Under the pieces are notes generated by a model. That model made no database searches, was not told the origin of the DNA, and saw only the letters and a program-made list of their open reading frames with translations. Below are positions 26,452-35,355 of a DNA stretch of 64,000 nucleotides, in pieces (the first letter of the stretch is position 1; each line of letters starts with the position of its first letter). The stretch comes from Limnohabitans curvus (GTDB lineage Bacteria; Pseudomonadota; Gammaproteobacteria; Burkholderiales; Burkholderiaceae_C), in NCBI RefSeq assembly GCF_003063475.1, contig NZ_NESP01000001.1, forward strand, positions 1,922,001 to 1,986,000, written 5' to 3'. Made by a program: the position numbers and the translations under genes.

Positions 26452-27951
26452 GTGAATGCTTCTTCTGTCAACGTAATTCATGCCGTTTGGTTGGACCCTT
26501 TTAGTCCAATCGACGCCGCAGAACGCGCCCAGCTGGATGCCGCAGGTATCAGTCTGGAAACTGTGTCTACCTTGGGCGACCTCACGCTGGCTTTGCGCCG
26601 TGCACATGTGCTGGTCATTCGCTTGGGCGATAGTGCCGAGCTACTCAAGGAAGTTCAAACCCTCATTGCCCAACTCGGCCACACCGTGCCCGTGCTGTGC
26701 CGCGTGGACCGTCGCCGCATGGAAGTGGCTGTGGACGCGATGCGCTTGGGTGCGTTGCATGTGTTGTCGTCAGACGAGTGGTCTGCCGCCGCATGGCAAG
26801 GCGCTGTGAAAGGCCTGAACGCCCCCGAACTCAAAACCAAAAGCTACGTGTTTGTGGACCCCATCAGCCAGCATTTGTTGGCCTTGGCCCAACGCGTGGC
26901 ACAAACCGATGTGACGGCTTTGCTGGTGGGTCCCACAGGCGCTGGCAAAGAAGTGTTGGCCCGTGTGTTGCACGAGTCATCACCCCGCGCCAAGGCGCCG
27001 TTTGTGGCGCTCAACTGCGCGGCCATGCCCGAGCACTTGATCGAAGACATGTTGTTCGGTCATGAGAAGGGCGCTTTTACCGGCGCTTTGAAAGAGCACA
27101 AAGGTTTGTTTGAACAAGCCCATGGCGGCACCATCTTCTTGGACGAAATTGGCGAGATGCCCATGAACTTGCAAGCCAAGTTGCTGCGCGTCTTGCAAGA
27201 GAAAAAACTCAACCGCTTGGGCGGCGAAGCCACCATCGACCTCGACATCCGCGTGATCGCGGCCACCAACAAAGATTTGAAGCTCGCTATTGAGCAACGC
27301 GAATTCCGCGAAGACTTGTATTTCCGCATCAGCACTTTCCGCTTGCGCATTCAGCCTTTGAAAGACCGTCCAGGTGACATCGTGCCTTTGGTGGCTCAGT
27401 CCTTGGCCCGTCACGTCAAAGGTGGTTTGCCTTTCACGGTCACGTCAGAAGCGCAAGTGTTGTTGCAAAGCTACCCCTGGCCTGGCAATGTGCGCGAACT
27501 CGAAAACGTGGTGCAACGCGCCGTGGTGTTGAGCGGTGGCCGCACCATCAGCCCCGCACATTTGATGTTTGACGATGCACAGATGGACGAGCAAGCCATG
27601 CCCGCGATGCCCAGCATCGCCGCAGCCTTGCCGCCAACTTATGCGCAAGCGCCTGTTGAACCTGCATCTGTTGCAGCCGCACCCGTGGCACCCGCCGTAA
27701 CTTATTACGCCTCTGTGCCAGCCTATGGCGCCACCGCAATGGCACCGATTGAGATGCGCGAAGAGCCAGCAGCCCCCATCAACCTGGACAGCGCGGTCAA
27801 AGCCAGCGAACTGCAAGTGATCATGGCGGCCATTCAAAGCACCGACAGTCGCCTAGAAGCAGCTGCCAAGTTGGGCATCAGCCCACGCACCTTGCGCTAC
27901 AAGCTGGCGCAAATGCGCACCCGTGGCATGAATGAAGGAGCCTCAGCATGA
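26452..27951 (+). CDS. Sigma-54-dependent flagellar transcriptional activator (FleQ/FlrC-like)
   Basis: This 499-residue bacterial enhancer-binding protein activates RNA polymerase with sigma-54. Residues ~1-125 are a degenerate response-regulator-like domain. Residues ~140-370 are the AAA+ domain: Walker A GPTGAGKEVLARVLHE, the sigma-54-contacting loop GHEKGAFTGA, Walker B GTIFLDEIGEMP, and arginine-finger region FREDLYFRIS with PWPGNVRELENV. The C-terminal Fis-type helix-turn-helix is at ~455-495 (AAAKLGISPRTLRYKLAQMR). The start is GTG with a poor ribosome binding site. Its stop overlaps the fliE start (ATGA). It probably drives the sigma-54 promoters of this window, including its own. Confidence 0.9.
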   Translation: MNASSVNVIHAVWLDPFSPIDAAERAQLDAAGISLETVSTLGDLTLALRRAHVLVIRLGDSAELLKEVQTLIAQLGHTVPVLCRVDRRRMEVAVDAMRLGALHVLSSDEWSAAAWQGAVKGLNAPELKTKSYVFVDPISQHLLALAQRVAQTDVTALLVGPTGAGKEVLARVLHESSPRAKAPFVALNCAAMPEHLIEDMLFGHEKGAFTGALKEHKGLFEQAHGGTIFLDEIGEMPMNLQAKLLRVLQEKKLNRLGGEATIDLDIRVIAATNKDLKLAIEQREFREDLYFRISTFRLRIQPLKDRPGDIVPLVAQSLARHVKGGLPFTVTSEAQVLLQSYPWPGNVRELENVVQRAVVLSGGRTISPAHLMFDDAQMDEQAMPAMPSIAAALPPTYAQAPVEPASVAAAPVAPAVTYYASVPAYGATAMAPIEMREEPAAPINLDSAVKASELQVIMAAIQSTDSRLEAAAKLGISPRTLRYKLAQMRTRGMNEGASA

Positions 27952-28292
27952 TTGACCGCATCTCCAACGCCAACATTCAATCGATGATTGAAACGCTGCG
28001 TTCGCACCAGACGCAGGCCACCGGTGTCAATTCGCCTGCTGGCGAAACGTCGCCCACCAAGATTCAAGGCCAGCCCGACTTCTTCAAGTCGGTGCAAAAC
28101 GCGCTCGACAGCGTGAACGAAACACAGCTCAAGTCATCGGCCATGCAAGACGCCTATGACCGCGGCGAAGAAGTACCGCTCACCGAAGTGGTGTTGAGCA
28201 TGCAGAAATCGTCGCTGGCTTTTGAAGCCACCTTGCAAGTACGCAACAAAGTGATGAAAGCGTACGAAGAAATCATGAACATGCCTGTGTGA
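27948..28292 (+). CDS. fliE: Flagellar hook-basal body complex protein FliE
   Basis: FliE (114 aa) links the MS-ring to the rod and is needed early in export. The C-terminal half has the family core (PDFFKSVQNALDSVNETQLK, then VPLTEVVLSMQKSSLAFEAT and LQVRNKVMKAYEEIMNMPV). The start overlaps the stop of the activator gene by four bases, so the two are coupled. The fliF start is 21 bases downstream. Confidence 0.96.
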   Translation: MIDRISNANIQSMIETLRSHQTQATGVNSPAGETSPTKIQGQPDFFKSVQNALDSVNETQLKSSAMQDAYDRGEEVPLTEVVLSMQKSSLAFEATLQVRNKVMKAYEEIMNMPV

Positions 28293-28312
28293 TGCTGGAT
28301 TGAAAGACTGAT

Positions 28313-30469
28313 ATGGCAACCGATACCTTAAACATGAACGCTGTGGGCATGCCCGTAGCCAACGGCGTAGACAACGCTTCAGCCTCCAATGCGAATGGTG
28401 CTGCGTCAGGCGACGCATCACGCATGCCCGCATGGATCAACGCCAAAGAAGGCCCCGGCGCCGTGGTGATGGACGTGCTGCGTCAACCCAGTGTGCGCAA
28501 GGTCTTGCCCTTTGTGGTGATCTTCATGCTGCTGATGTCGGTGGCCGTGTTCTTCACCTCGATGAAGCCCACGCCTTACCGTCCTTTGGTGTTGATGCTC
28601 AATGATGCAGACAAGCAGTTAGCCATCGAAGCCTTGAAGACCGGCGAATACAAGCCAGAGGTGGACGCCAACACTGGCCAAATCTCTGTGCCCACCAACC
28701 GTTACCAAGAAGCCCGCATGTTGCTGGCTTCCAAAGGTTTGCCACGCACCGAAGCTTCGGGCATGGACAACCTCAAAGACATGCCCGCCATGACCACCAG
28801 CCAGTTCATGGAGCAGGTGCGTTACAACAACGCGATGGAACAAGAGCTGGCGCGCAGCATTGTGCAAATCGGCGGCATCAAATCAGCCCGCGTGCATTTG
28901 GCAGCGCCCAAGCAAAGCGTGTTTGTGCGTGACCGCGCACCTACCAAGGCTTCGGTCATCATCACGCGTTTGCCTGGCCGCACCATTTCATCGGCCAACG
29001 TGCAAGCCATCATCCAATTGGTGGCGTCTAGCGTGCCTTACCTTGCGCCTGAAAACGTGTCGGTGGTCGACAACTTTGGCAGCTTGATGAACGACATGTT
29101 GACGGAAGCGCCTTTGGGCTTGACCGCACAGCAGCTCACCCACAAGCAGCAGATGGAAGACCTCTATCGCACCCGCTTGATTCAGTTGCTGGCCCCCATC
29201 GTGGGCGAAACCAACGTGACGGCTCAGGTGAGCATGAGCTTGGACTTCACGCAAACCGAAGTCACCAACGAAGAATTTGATGGCCAAGACAAAGGTCCCA
29301 AGACACGTTCTGAATTGTTTGTGGAAGACCGCAACACGTTCCGTGATGCGATTGGTATTCCTGGCTCGTTGTCCAACACACCGCCAGCGCCGACCAACCC
29401 ACAAGCCACCACGCAAACCAACGCCGACCCCTTGAAGGGCGTGAGCGAAAAAGGCGTGCAAGTGACAGCCCGTAGCACCAAAAACTACGAACTCGACCGC
29501 GCCGTGCGTCACACCAAAGGTGCCATGGGCACGATCACCAAGATTGGTGTGGGTGTGTTGATCAACGAACGTCCTGTGGCACCGGGTGCCAAGGTCGAAA
29601 AGAACGCCGATGGTTCTACCCCAACCTCAGTGCCTTACACCCCAGAAGAAATCGAACGCTTGAACCAATTGGTCAAAGGCGCTGTCGGTTTCAACAACGA
29701 CCGTGGTGACGTGGTCACCGTGGTGGGCACCAAGTTTGAGCCTCAGTACGACCCAACAGTCATCCCTTGGTACCGTGACGAGAACTACCAAGTCATGGTC
29801 AACGCCGGTGTGGTGGGTGGCATCTTCTTGCTCATCCTCTTGACCGTGGTTCGTCCGATGGTGCGCCGCTTGTTGGCCCCCGAGATCGATCCCAAAGCCT
29901 TGGCCGCTGCAGCTGCCGATGCCGCCACCTCCCAAGCGCAAATGGCGATTGATGTGGCCACCGCTGAGAACGCTGCCGCACAAGCTGCCGCTGCACACGC
30001 CAAGCGATCACACGAAGGCGAGATGCTGCGTATTTCCGAAGAGGCCATCCGTGCCGCCGAAGAGTCCGCCCGCTTGGCCCAAGATGCCACCCGTACTGCT
30101 GAAGAAGCTCGCCTTGCCGCAGAAGCCAAAGCTGCCGCAGATGCCTTGGCTGCTGAAGAAGCCCGACTGCGCGAAGAAGCGTTGCGTGCTGAGCGTGATG
30201 CACAAATTGCAGTCGAAGCTGCAGCACACCATGCGGCTGTCAATGCAGCGGCTGAAGAGTCATCGGAAGAAATTGAAATTGAAGAAGGTGAGTCGCTGGA
30301 GTCGGTCAAAGCCCGCATGGCCAGCATGAAGCCTAAGAAACAGTCAATCTCTGCCGACTTGCTCAACACAGCCAATTCGTATGACGATAAAGTGGCGTTG
30401 ATTCGCATGATCATGGCTGAGGACTCCACCCGCGTGGCGGGTGTGCTCAAGAGCTTGATCGAGAAGTAA
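28313..30469 (+). CDS. fliF: Flagellar MS-ring protein FliF
   Basis: FliF forms the inner-membrane MS-ring that houses the export gate. The 718-residue protein is longer than typical (~550-570). TM1 is at ~65-83 (KVLPFVVIFMLLMSVAVFF). The periplasmic ring-building motifs come next: RYQEARMLLASKGLPRTEAS, GGIKSARVHLAAPKQSVFVR and ASVIITRLPG. TM2 is at ~497-517 (GGIFLLILLTVVRPMVRRLL). The extra length is an Ala/Glu-rich helical linker (~525-650). It ends in the FliG-binding tail (653-718, LLNTANSYDDKVALIRMIMA then RVAGVLKSLIEK). A paralogue of TM2 plus tail is encoded at 32904. Confidence 0.96.
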   Translation: MATDTLNMNAVGMPVANGVDNASASNANGAASGDASRMPAWINAKEGPGAVVMDVLRQPSVRKVLPFVVIFMLLMSVAVFFTSMKPTPYRPLVLMLNDADKQLAIEALKTGEYKPEVDANTGQISVPTNRYQEARMLLASKGLPRTEASGMDNLKDMPAMTTSQFMEQVRYNNAMEQELARSIVQIGGIKSARVHLAAPKQSVFVRDRAPTKASVIITRLPGRTISSANVQAIIQLVASSVPYLAPENVSVVDNFGSLMNDMLTEAPLGLTAQQLTHKQQMEDLYRTRLIQLLAPIVGETNVTAQVSMSLDFTQTEVTNEEFDGQDKGPKTRSELFVEDRNTFRDAIGIPGSLSNTPPAPTNPQATTQTNADPLKGVSEKGVQVTARSTKNYELDRAVRHTKGAMGTITKIGVGVLINERPVAPGAKVEKNADGSTPTSVPYTPEEIERLNQLVKGAVGFNNDRGDVVTVVGTKFEPQYDPTVIPWYRDENYQVMVNAGVVGGIFLLILLTVVRPMVRRLLAPEIDPKALAAAAADAATSQAQMAIDVATAENAAAQAAAAHAKRSHEGEMLRISEEAIRAAEESARLAQDATRTAEEARLAAEAKAAADALAAEEARLREEALRAERDAQIAVEAAAHHAAVNAAAEESSEEIEIEEGESLESVKARMASMKPKKQSISADLLNTANSYDDKVALIRMIMAEDSTRVAGVLKSLIEK

Positions 30470-30492
30470 TAAATTTTCCGAGGATTTGAATC

Positions 30493-31527
30493 ATGGCTGA
30501 CGACACCATTGTGATGACCGACAAACTGCGTGCTGAGCTCGCAGGCATTACCAGCACCCAACGTGCTGCCGTTTTGATGCTGTTGCTCGGCGAAGAGCAA
30601 GCGGCAGAAATCATCAAATACCTGAGCCCCAAAGAGGTCCAAGCGCTGGGCGCTGCGATGGTGCAAGTGGCCAACTTCTCACAAGAAGCGGTCAACTATG
30701 TGCTCGACGAATTTGTGGACCATTTGAAGAACCAAAACAACGTCAGCATCGGCGGTGCCGACTATGTTGAAAAAGTCATGCGCCTCGCCTTGGGTGACGA
30801 CAAAGCCGCCTCGGTGTTGGGCCGCATCATGCCGGGCCAAGGCACCAAAGGTTTGGACATCTTGTCGTGGATGGATGCCCGTGGCATTGCCGACATGATT
30901 CGTGGCGAACACCCACAAGTGGTGGCCATCATCTTGTCGCTCTTAGAGAGCGAAGTGGCCGCTGACGTTTTGAACTATTTGCCACCCGACACCCGTGCCG
31001 AGGTGATTCAACGCGTGGCCAGTTTGGACACCGTGCAGCCCTCTGCCATGGCCGAACTCGAAGCCATCATGAAGCAGCAGTTCTCCAAGAACGCATCGGC
31101 CCAGTCGTCGAGCTTTGGTGGCATTCAAGCTGCAGCCAAGATCATGAACTTGACCAAGACGGCGCTGGAAGCCAGCATCATGAACGGCTTGAACGACATT
31201 GATCCGGACTTGATGCTCAAGATCCAAGACAACATGTTCACCTTCGAGAACTTGGTCAGCGTGGACAACAAAGGTATCCAGGTGCTCATGCGTGCGGTGG
31301 AGCCAGACATGTTGATGATGGCCTTGAAAAATGCCAGCGAACCCTGTCAAGCCCGTTTCTTCGACAACATGTCCGAACGTGCGCGCGGTATGTTCCGCGA
31401 CGACATGGAAGCCAAAGGCCCGCAACGCATGGCTGACGTGGAAGATGCGCAAAAGCAGATCATGCGCAAAGCGCGTAAGTTGTCCGATTCGGGCGAATTG
31501 ATCTTGGGCGGCGCAGACTTTGTTTAA
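30493..31527 (+). CDS. fliG: Flagellar motor switch protein FliG
   Basis: FliG (344 aa) is the rotor protein that contacts FliF, FliM and the stator. The N-terminal FliF-binding domain begins ~15 residues in (LAGITSTQRAAVLMLLLGEE, EIIKYLSPKEVQALGAAMVQ). The middle domain has the EHPQ motif (RGEHPQVVAIILSLLES, then EVAADVLNYLPPDTRAEVIQ). The C-terminal domain has the charged torque helix region (LMRAVEPDMLMMALKNASEP, RARGMFRDDMEAKGPQR). Everything expected is present. The gene overlaps the start of fliH. Confidence 0.97.
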   Translation: MADDTIVMTDKLRAELAGITSTQRAAVLMLLLGEEQAAEIIKYLSPKEVQALGAAMVQVANFSQEAVNYVLDEFVDHLKNQNNVSIGGADYVEKVMRLALGDDKAASVLGRIMPGQGTKGLDILSWMDARGIADMIRGEHPQVVAIILSLLESEVAADVLNYLPPDTRAEVIQRVASLDTVQPSAMAELEAIMKQQFSKNASAQSSSFGGIQAAAKIMNLTKTALEASIMNGLNDIDPDLMLKIQDNMFTFENLVSVDNKGIQVLMRAVEPDMLMMALKNASEPCQARFFDNMSERARGMFRDDMEAKGPQRMADVEDAQKQIMRKARKLSDSGELILGGADFV

Positions 31528-32917
31528 TCAACCCCATCCCGTTCGGGCTGACGTTCCTTGGCAGCCCAATGCCGGCATCGCAGAAAAACTGAGCAGCCGT
31601 GGCTATGCCACGACCAGCTGGACCAACGATGAGCCGCAAACGTTTGCGGACCTGAGCTACCCAGCCAAGTCCAGCGGGTTTTCGGCGGCGCATTACCAAC
31701 CGATGCGCCAACCTTTGTCCAAGCAAGCCCAAGCTTCGCTCGCACTCTTAGAGGGCGAGTACCGCAACGAGGCATTGGGCGAAGAAAAACCTGCGTCTCA
31801 CGTGGGTTCAGAAACCAACGAGCATTTGCCGTTTGTGATGGACTCATTTGGCGCGACACGCAAATCTAAATTGCGTGTCAACGTCGACGCCTCTGTGTTG
31901 CAACGTGCGTTGGCACAAGCCGAATTGGCCGAGACCTTGGTGGTCAGCCCCATCACGTCCGACGACAAAGTGGCAGACCCGATCGTGATTCATCCCGATG
32001 TGGCAGACGAGGCAACGCCTGAGTCATTGGCCGCAGAGGCCGCTGCCACGGAAGCCACAGACGTTGTGGACGCAGCGCCCGAAGTTGAGGTGGCTGCTGA
32101 AACACAAGAAGCTGAGGCCGTTGAACTAGCTGAAGCCGTTGAACCCATAGAGCCCGAACTGCCCGCAGTGGTGGGCGGTATTCCCCCTGAAGAAGTCGCG
32201 CAGCGCGAGGCCGAACAATTTGCCAAGGGCTTGGCCCAAGCGCAAGAAGAAGCTGCGGTGCAGCTGGCCGCAGCGGTGGAACAAGCCATGGCCGAAGGTT
32301 TGGCCAAAGGGCTGGAACAAGGCAAAGCCGAAGGTCAGTCGGAAGGTTTGCAGCAAGGCTTAGAACAGGGCAAAGAACAAGGTCTGGCCGACGGCGAGCA
32401 AGCAGCGCGCGCCGCAGTGGCCGAAGAAATGGCCGCGCAACGCGTGTTGTTTGAAAACGCATCGACCGAACTGGGCGCGCTGATGGCAGACCCCAAGAAA
32501 TTTTTTGAGCCGCTCAAACGCCTCGCCCTGCACATTGCCGAGCAAGTGGTGGTGGGTGAGTTGCAAACGTCCAGCAAAGCGATGGAGCGTTTGGTGCAGC
32601 GTTGCTTGGATGAGTTGGATCACCCGGTGCATGGCGCGGTGGTGTTGGAACTCAACCCCGCAGACAAAGCCCGCTTGCAAGAACACAGTGCCGACTTCAT
32701 CAAAGGCATGCGCCTTGAAGCCGTGCATGACATGCAACCCGGCAGTGTGCGCGTGTTTGCCAATGACACCGTGATTGAAGATTTGGTGGCGCATCGCCTT
32801 GAAGGCTTGGCGCATGCCTTGCTGGTCGATGTGCCTGCGTGGCGCGAAAAGTCGCCTCTGGCGCAACCCCTTTTAGAAGTTCAAGAAGAAGCGGAGGACG
32901 ACGATGTTCATTCCTGA
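31520..32917 (+). CDS. fliH: Flagellar export regulator FliH, long form
   Basis: FliH binds and restrains the export ATPase FliI. The C-terminal ~150 residues match FliH (KKFFEPLKRLALHIAEQVVV, AMERLVQRCLDELDHPVHGA, PGSVRVFANDTVIEDLVAHR). Before this, residues ~265-295 carry the typical FliH glycine repeats (GLAKGLEQGKAEGQSEGLQQ, then GLEQGKEQGLADG). At 465 residues it is nearly twice the usual size because of an acidic Ala/Glu/Val-rich stretch (~115-235). The frame opens at TTG 31520 inside the end of fliG. The first ATG is at ~31700, so the true start is uncertain. Confidence 0.88.
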   Translation: MFNQPHPVRADVPWQPNAGIAEKLSSRGYATTSWTNDEPQTFADLSYPAKSSGFSAAHYQPMRQPLSKQAQASLALLEGEYRNEALGEEKPASHVGSETNEHLPFVMDSFGATRKSKLRVNVDASVLQRALAQAELAETLVVSPITSDDKVADPIVIHPDVADEATPESLAAEAAATEATDVVDAAPEVEVAAETQEAEAVELAEAVEPIEPELPAVVGGIPPEEVAQREAEQFAKGLAQAQEEAAVQLAAAVEQAMAEGLAKGLEQGKAEGQSEGLQQGLEQGKEQGLADGEQAARAAVAEEMAAQRVLFENASTELGALMADPKKFFEPLKRLALHIAEQVVVGELQTSSKAMERLVQRCLDELDHPVHGAVVLELNPADKARLQEHSADFIKGMRLEAVHDMQPGSVRVFANDTVIEDLVAHRLEGLAHALLVDVPAWREKSPLAQPLLEVQEEAEDDDVHS

Positions 32918-33572
32918 CGTCATCAACACCTTGTTGATGGGTTTGATTTTCATGGTCGTGATTGTGACCATCGTGCGCCCGTTTGTGCTCAACATGGTGG
33001 GCCAAGTCGCCTCCAACAGCGAGATGCAAAAAGCAGCCGTTGCTGCGGTTGAGCGCGAGATGATTCGCAAGGCCGAATTGTTTGAAGCCCAGCGTGCGGA
33101 CAAAATCAAATACCAAATGTTGCTTTTGGAAAAGCCTGAAAAGCCAAGGCCAAAACCTGTGTTTGAAACCGAGCCAGAGCCCGAGGTGGTGCCCGAGCCC
33201 GCGGTGGCTGTTGAGCCTGAGGTGGTGGCCCAAGAGCCCGTGACGGCAGAAGTGGCTGAAGCCCCTGTGGACCCAGCGCCTGCTGAAGTGGCCTTGGCTG
33301 AAGGCGACGCAAGCGCCGAAGCGCCAGCAGCTGAGCCCGAAGAAGAAGCGATGGCGGAAGGCGAGATTGAAATTCGCGAAGGCGAAACTTTGGCTGAAAT
33401 CAAAGACCGCATTCGCAAAGAACAACAAAAAGCCAAGAAGCCCACCATTCCGCCAGAGTTGCTCAACAGCGCCAACAGCTACGAAGACAAAGTGGGCGTG
33501 GTCCGCATGGTGGTGCAAGCCGACCAAGGCCGTGTGGCCGCTGCGATTCGCGGCATGATTGAAGTGAAGTAA
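32904..33572 (+). CDS. FliF-tail paralogue: membrane protein with a FliG-binding-type C-terminus, function unknown
   Basis: A 222-residue protein encoded between fliH and fliI, overlapping the fliH stop by 14 bases. Residues 13-32 (GLIFMVVIVTIVRPFVLNMV) resemble FliF TM2 (GIFLLILLTVVRPMVRRLL). A charged helix (~38-75) and a Pro/Glu/Val-rich linker (~80-150) follow. Residues ~154-222 resemble the FliF FliG-binding tail (EIEIREGETL, PELLNSANSYEDKVGVVRMV, GRVAAAIRGMIEVK). My hand alignment of the last 44 columns gives 22 identities to FliF. The periplasmic ring domains of FliF are absent. It may bind FliG at the inner membrane or compete with FliF. I know of no named family with this layout. Confidence 0.8.
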   Translation: MFIPDVINTLLMGLIFMVVIVTIVRPFVLNMVGQVASNSEMQKAAVAAVEREMIRKAELFEAQRADKIKYQMLLLEKPEKPRPKPVFETEPEPEVVPEPAVAVEPEVVAQEPVTAEVAEAPVDPAPAEVALAEGDASAEAPAAEPEEEAMAEGEIEIREGETLAEIKDRIRKEQQKAKKPTIPPELLNSANSYEDKVGVVRMVVQADQGRVAAAIRGMIEVK

Positions 33573-33580
33573 ACAAACCC

Positions 33581-34900
33581 ATGCTCGACTTTGCCAAAGA
33601 AGTTCAGATCAGCTTGCCCAAGCTGCGCACCCCCGAGCCGCAACGCAGCGGCACCTTGGTGCGCTTGGTCGGCCTGACACTGGAGACGCGCGGCATCATG
33701 GCCCCCTTGGGGGCTTGCTGCGAAGTGATGGGCAAAGAGGGTCACCGCGTCGAAGCCGAGGTGGTGGGTTTCAACGACAAAACCTTGTACCTCATGCCGT
33801 TCACCGACCCCGTCGGTGTGGGCCCAGGTGACACGGTGCGCATCATGTCTAACTCTGGGCAAGTGCGTTTGGGCAATGAATTGTTGGGTCGCGTGATTGA
33901 CGGTCGTGGAGTGCCCATTGATGGCAAACCCATGCCGCATTTGCCCGACCAACTCAGCCTGTTGGGCTGTCCGCTTAACCCCATGGAGCGTGGTCCGATT
34001 GAAGAAGTGTTGGATGTGGGCGTCAAAGCCATCAACGGTGCTTTGACCATTGGCCGTGGCCAACGCATTGGTTTGGTGGCTGGTTCTGGTGTGGGTAAGA
34101 GCGTGCTTTTGGGCATGCTGACGCGCTTCACCAAAGCCGACATCGTGGTGATCGGTTTGATTGGTGAACGTGGCCGCGAAGTGCAGGCGTTTATCACTGA
34201 ATCTTTGGGTGCGGAAGGCTTGGCCAAATCGGTGGTCATCGCAGCACCTGCCAACGTGTCACCGGTGCTGCGCCTCAAAGCCACGCACATGACACACGTG
34301 ATTGCCGAGTACTTTCGCGACCAAGGTAAAAACGTGTTGATGCTGTGCGACAGCTTGACCCGTGTGGCCCATGCGCAGCGCGAAATTGGCTTGGCCATTG
34401 GCGAGCCACCGACGGCCAAAGGCTATCCACCTTCGGTGTTTGCCTTGTTGCCCAACTTGATTGAACGGGGTGGTGTGGGCCGTCATGGTCACGGTTCCAT
34501 CACTTCCATTTACACCGTGCTCGCCGAAGGCGATGACGCGTCAGACCCGATTGTGGACATCGCGCGTGCATCGCTCGATGGCCAAGTCATGTTGTCGCGT
34601 CGCTTGGCCGACCAAGCGCATTATCCCGCGATTGATTTGAACGGTTCCATTTCGCGTGTCATGCAATCTTTGGTCAGCCCCGAGGAGTTGAAGCAATCCA
34701 ACAAACTGCGCCGCTTGTGGTCGGTCTACCAACAAAACGCAGACTTGGTGCAAGTGGGGGCCTACGAAGCGGGCTCTAACCCCGAGCTGGACGAGGCCAT
34801 CCGCTTGCGCGAGCCAATCTTGGACTTCCTGCGCCAAGACATGGACAAGGGCCAAGACTACGCCATGACGCGTAACCAACTGAGCCACATGCTGTCATGA
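33581..34900 (+). CDS. fliI: Flagellum-specific export ATPase FliI
   Basis: FliI (439 aa) is the F1-beta-like ATPase of the flagellar type III export apparatus. It shows Walker A (GLVAGSGVGKSVLLGMLTRF), GLIGERGREVQAFI, Walker B (VLMLCDSLTRVAHAQREIGL), the YPPSVFALLPNLIERGG segment and the C-terminal end (LDFLRQDMDKGQDYAMTRN). The length agrees with the family. It starts 9 bases after the FliF-tail gene and overlaps fliJ by four bases. Confidence 0.97.
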   Translation: MLDFAKEVQISLPKLRTPEPQRSGTLVRLVGLTLETRGIMAPLGACCEVMGKEGHRVEAEVVGFNDKTLYLMPFTDPVGVGPGDTVRIMSNSGQVRLGNELLGRVIDGRGVPIDGKPMPHLPDQLSLLGCPLNPMERGPIEEVLDVGVKAINGALTIGRGQRIGLVAGSGVGKSVLLGMLTRFTKADIVVIGLIGERGREVQAFITESLGAEGLAKSVVIAAPANVSPVLRLKATHMTHVIAEYFRDQGKNVLMLCDSLTRVAHAQREIGLAIGEPPTAKGYPPSVFALLPNLIERGGVGRHGHGSITSIYTVLAEGDDASDPIVDIARASLDGQVMLSRRLADQAHYPAIDLNGSISRVMQSLVSPEELKQSNKLRRLWSVYQQNADLVQVGAYEAGSNPELDEAIRLREPILDFLRQDMDKGQDYAMTRNQLSHMLS

Positions 34901-35337
34901 AGCCACGCGCCGCCTGGCCCGTGTTGGCCAAAAAAGCCAAAGAAAAATGTGAAGAGGCGCAAGCCGAAGTCAACAAAGCACGCGATCGCATCACGCACTT
35001 GGTGCAAAGCCGAGAACGCATGCAGCTGCTTTACGCTGACTATGTGACGCGCAGCAAAGCGGCTGAGAGTCGGCCACACAGCATGGCTGAGACACTGAAC
35101 TTTCGCGCCTTCATGCAGCAGCTGCAAGCGCTGATTGGCCGTGTCAACCTTGACTTGAACGAAGCCAAACATGCGTTTGAGCTGACGCGCCTCAAACTCA
35201 AAGCGGCTGAGCAAAAGCGCATTCAAATGGAAACCTTGGTCGAACAAGACATGAAGGCCGTGCGTGACTTTCACCGCAAGCGTGAACAAAAAGAGATGGA
35301 TGCCGCAGGCATCACCCTCTACAACCTCAAGCACTGA
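34897..35337 (+). CDS. fliJ: Flagellar export chaperone FliJ
   Basis: A 146-residue, almost entirely coiled-coil protein of the FliJ type, the stalk-like partner of FliI. The helix has the family's spacing, from KAKEKCEEAQAEVNKARDRI through FMQQLQALIGRVNLDLNEAK to MKAVRDFHRKREQKEMD. The size and position after fliI (ATGA overlap, 34897-34900) support the call more than sequence identity does. It is the last gene of the fliE operon. The next + strand gene is fliO. Confidence 0.88.
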   Translation: MKPRAAWPVLAKKAKEKCEEAQAEVNKARDRITHLVQSRERMQLLYADYVTRSKAAESRPHSMAETLNFRAFMQQLQALIGRVNLDLNEAKHAFELTRLKLKAAEQKRIQMETLVEQDMKAVRDFHRKREQKEMDAAGITLYNLKH

Positions 35338-35355
35338 CGCCTGCGCGTCAGGCGT
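35337..35355. terminator. Stem-loop between convergent genes (possible bidirectional terminator)
   Basis: ACGCCTG (35337-35343) and CAGGCGT (35349-35355) form a 7-bp GC-rich stem with a 5-base loop. It lies between the end of fliJ and the end of the - strand methyltransferase-like gene. There is no T-run on either side, so the termination role is only plausible. Confidence 0.45.

Noticed and set aside
28313..30469. FliF-linker Ala/Glu repeats as a foreign insertion
   Set aside because: Codon use matches neighbours and the stretch is continuous with the conserved tail; it looks like linker growth and not transfer.
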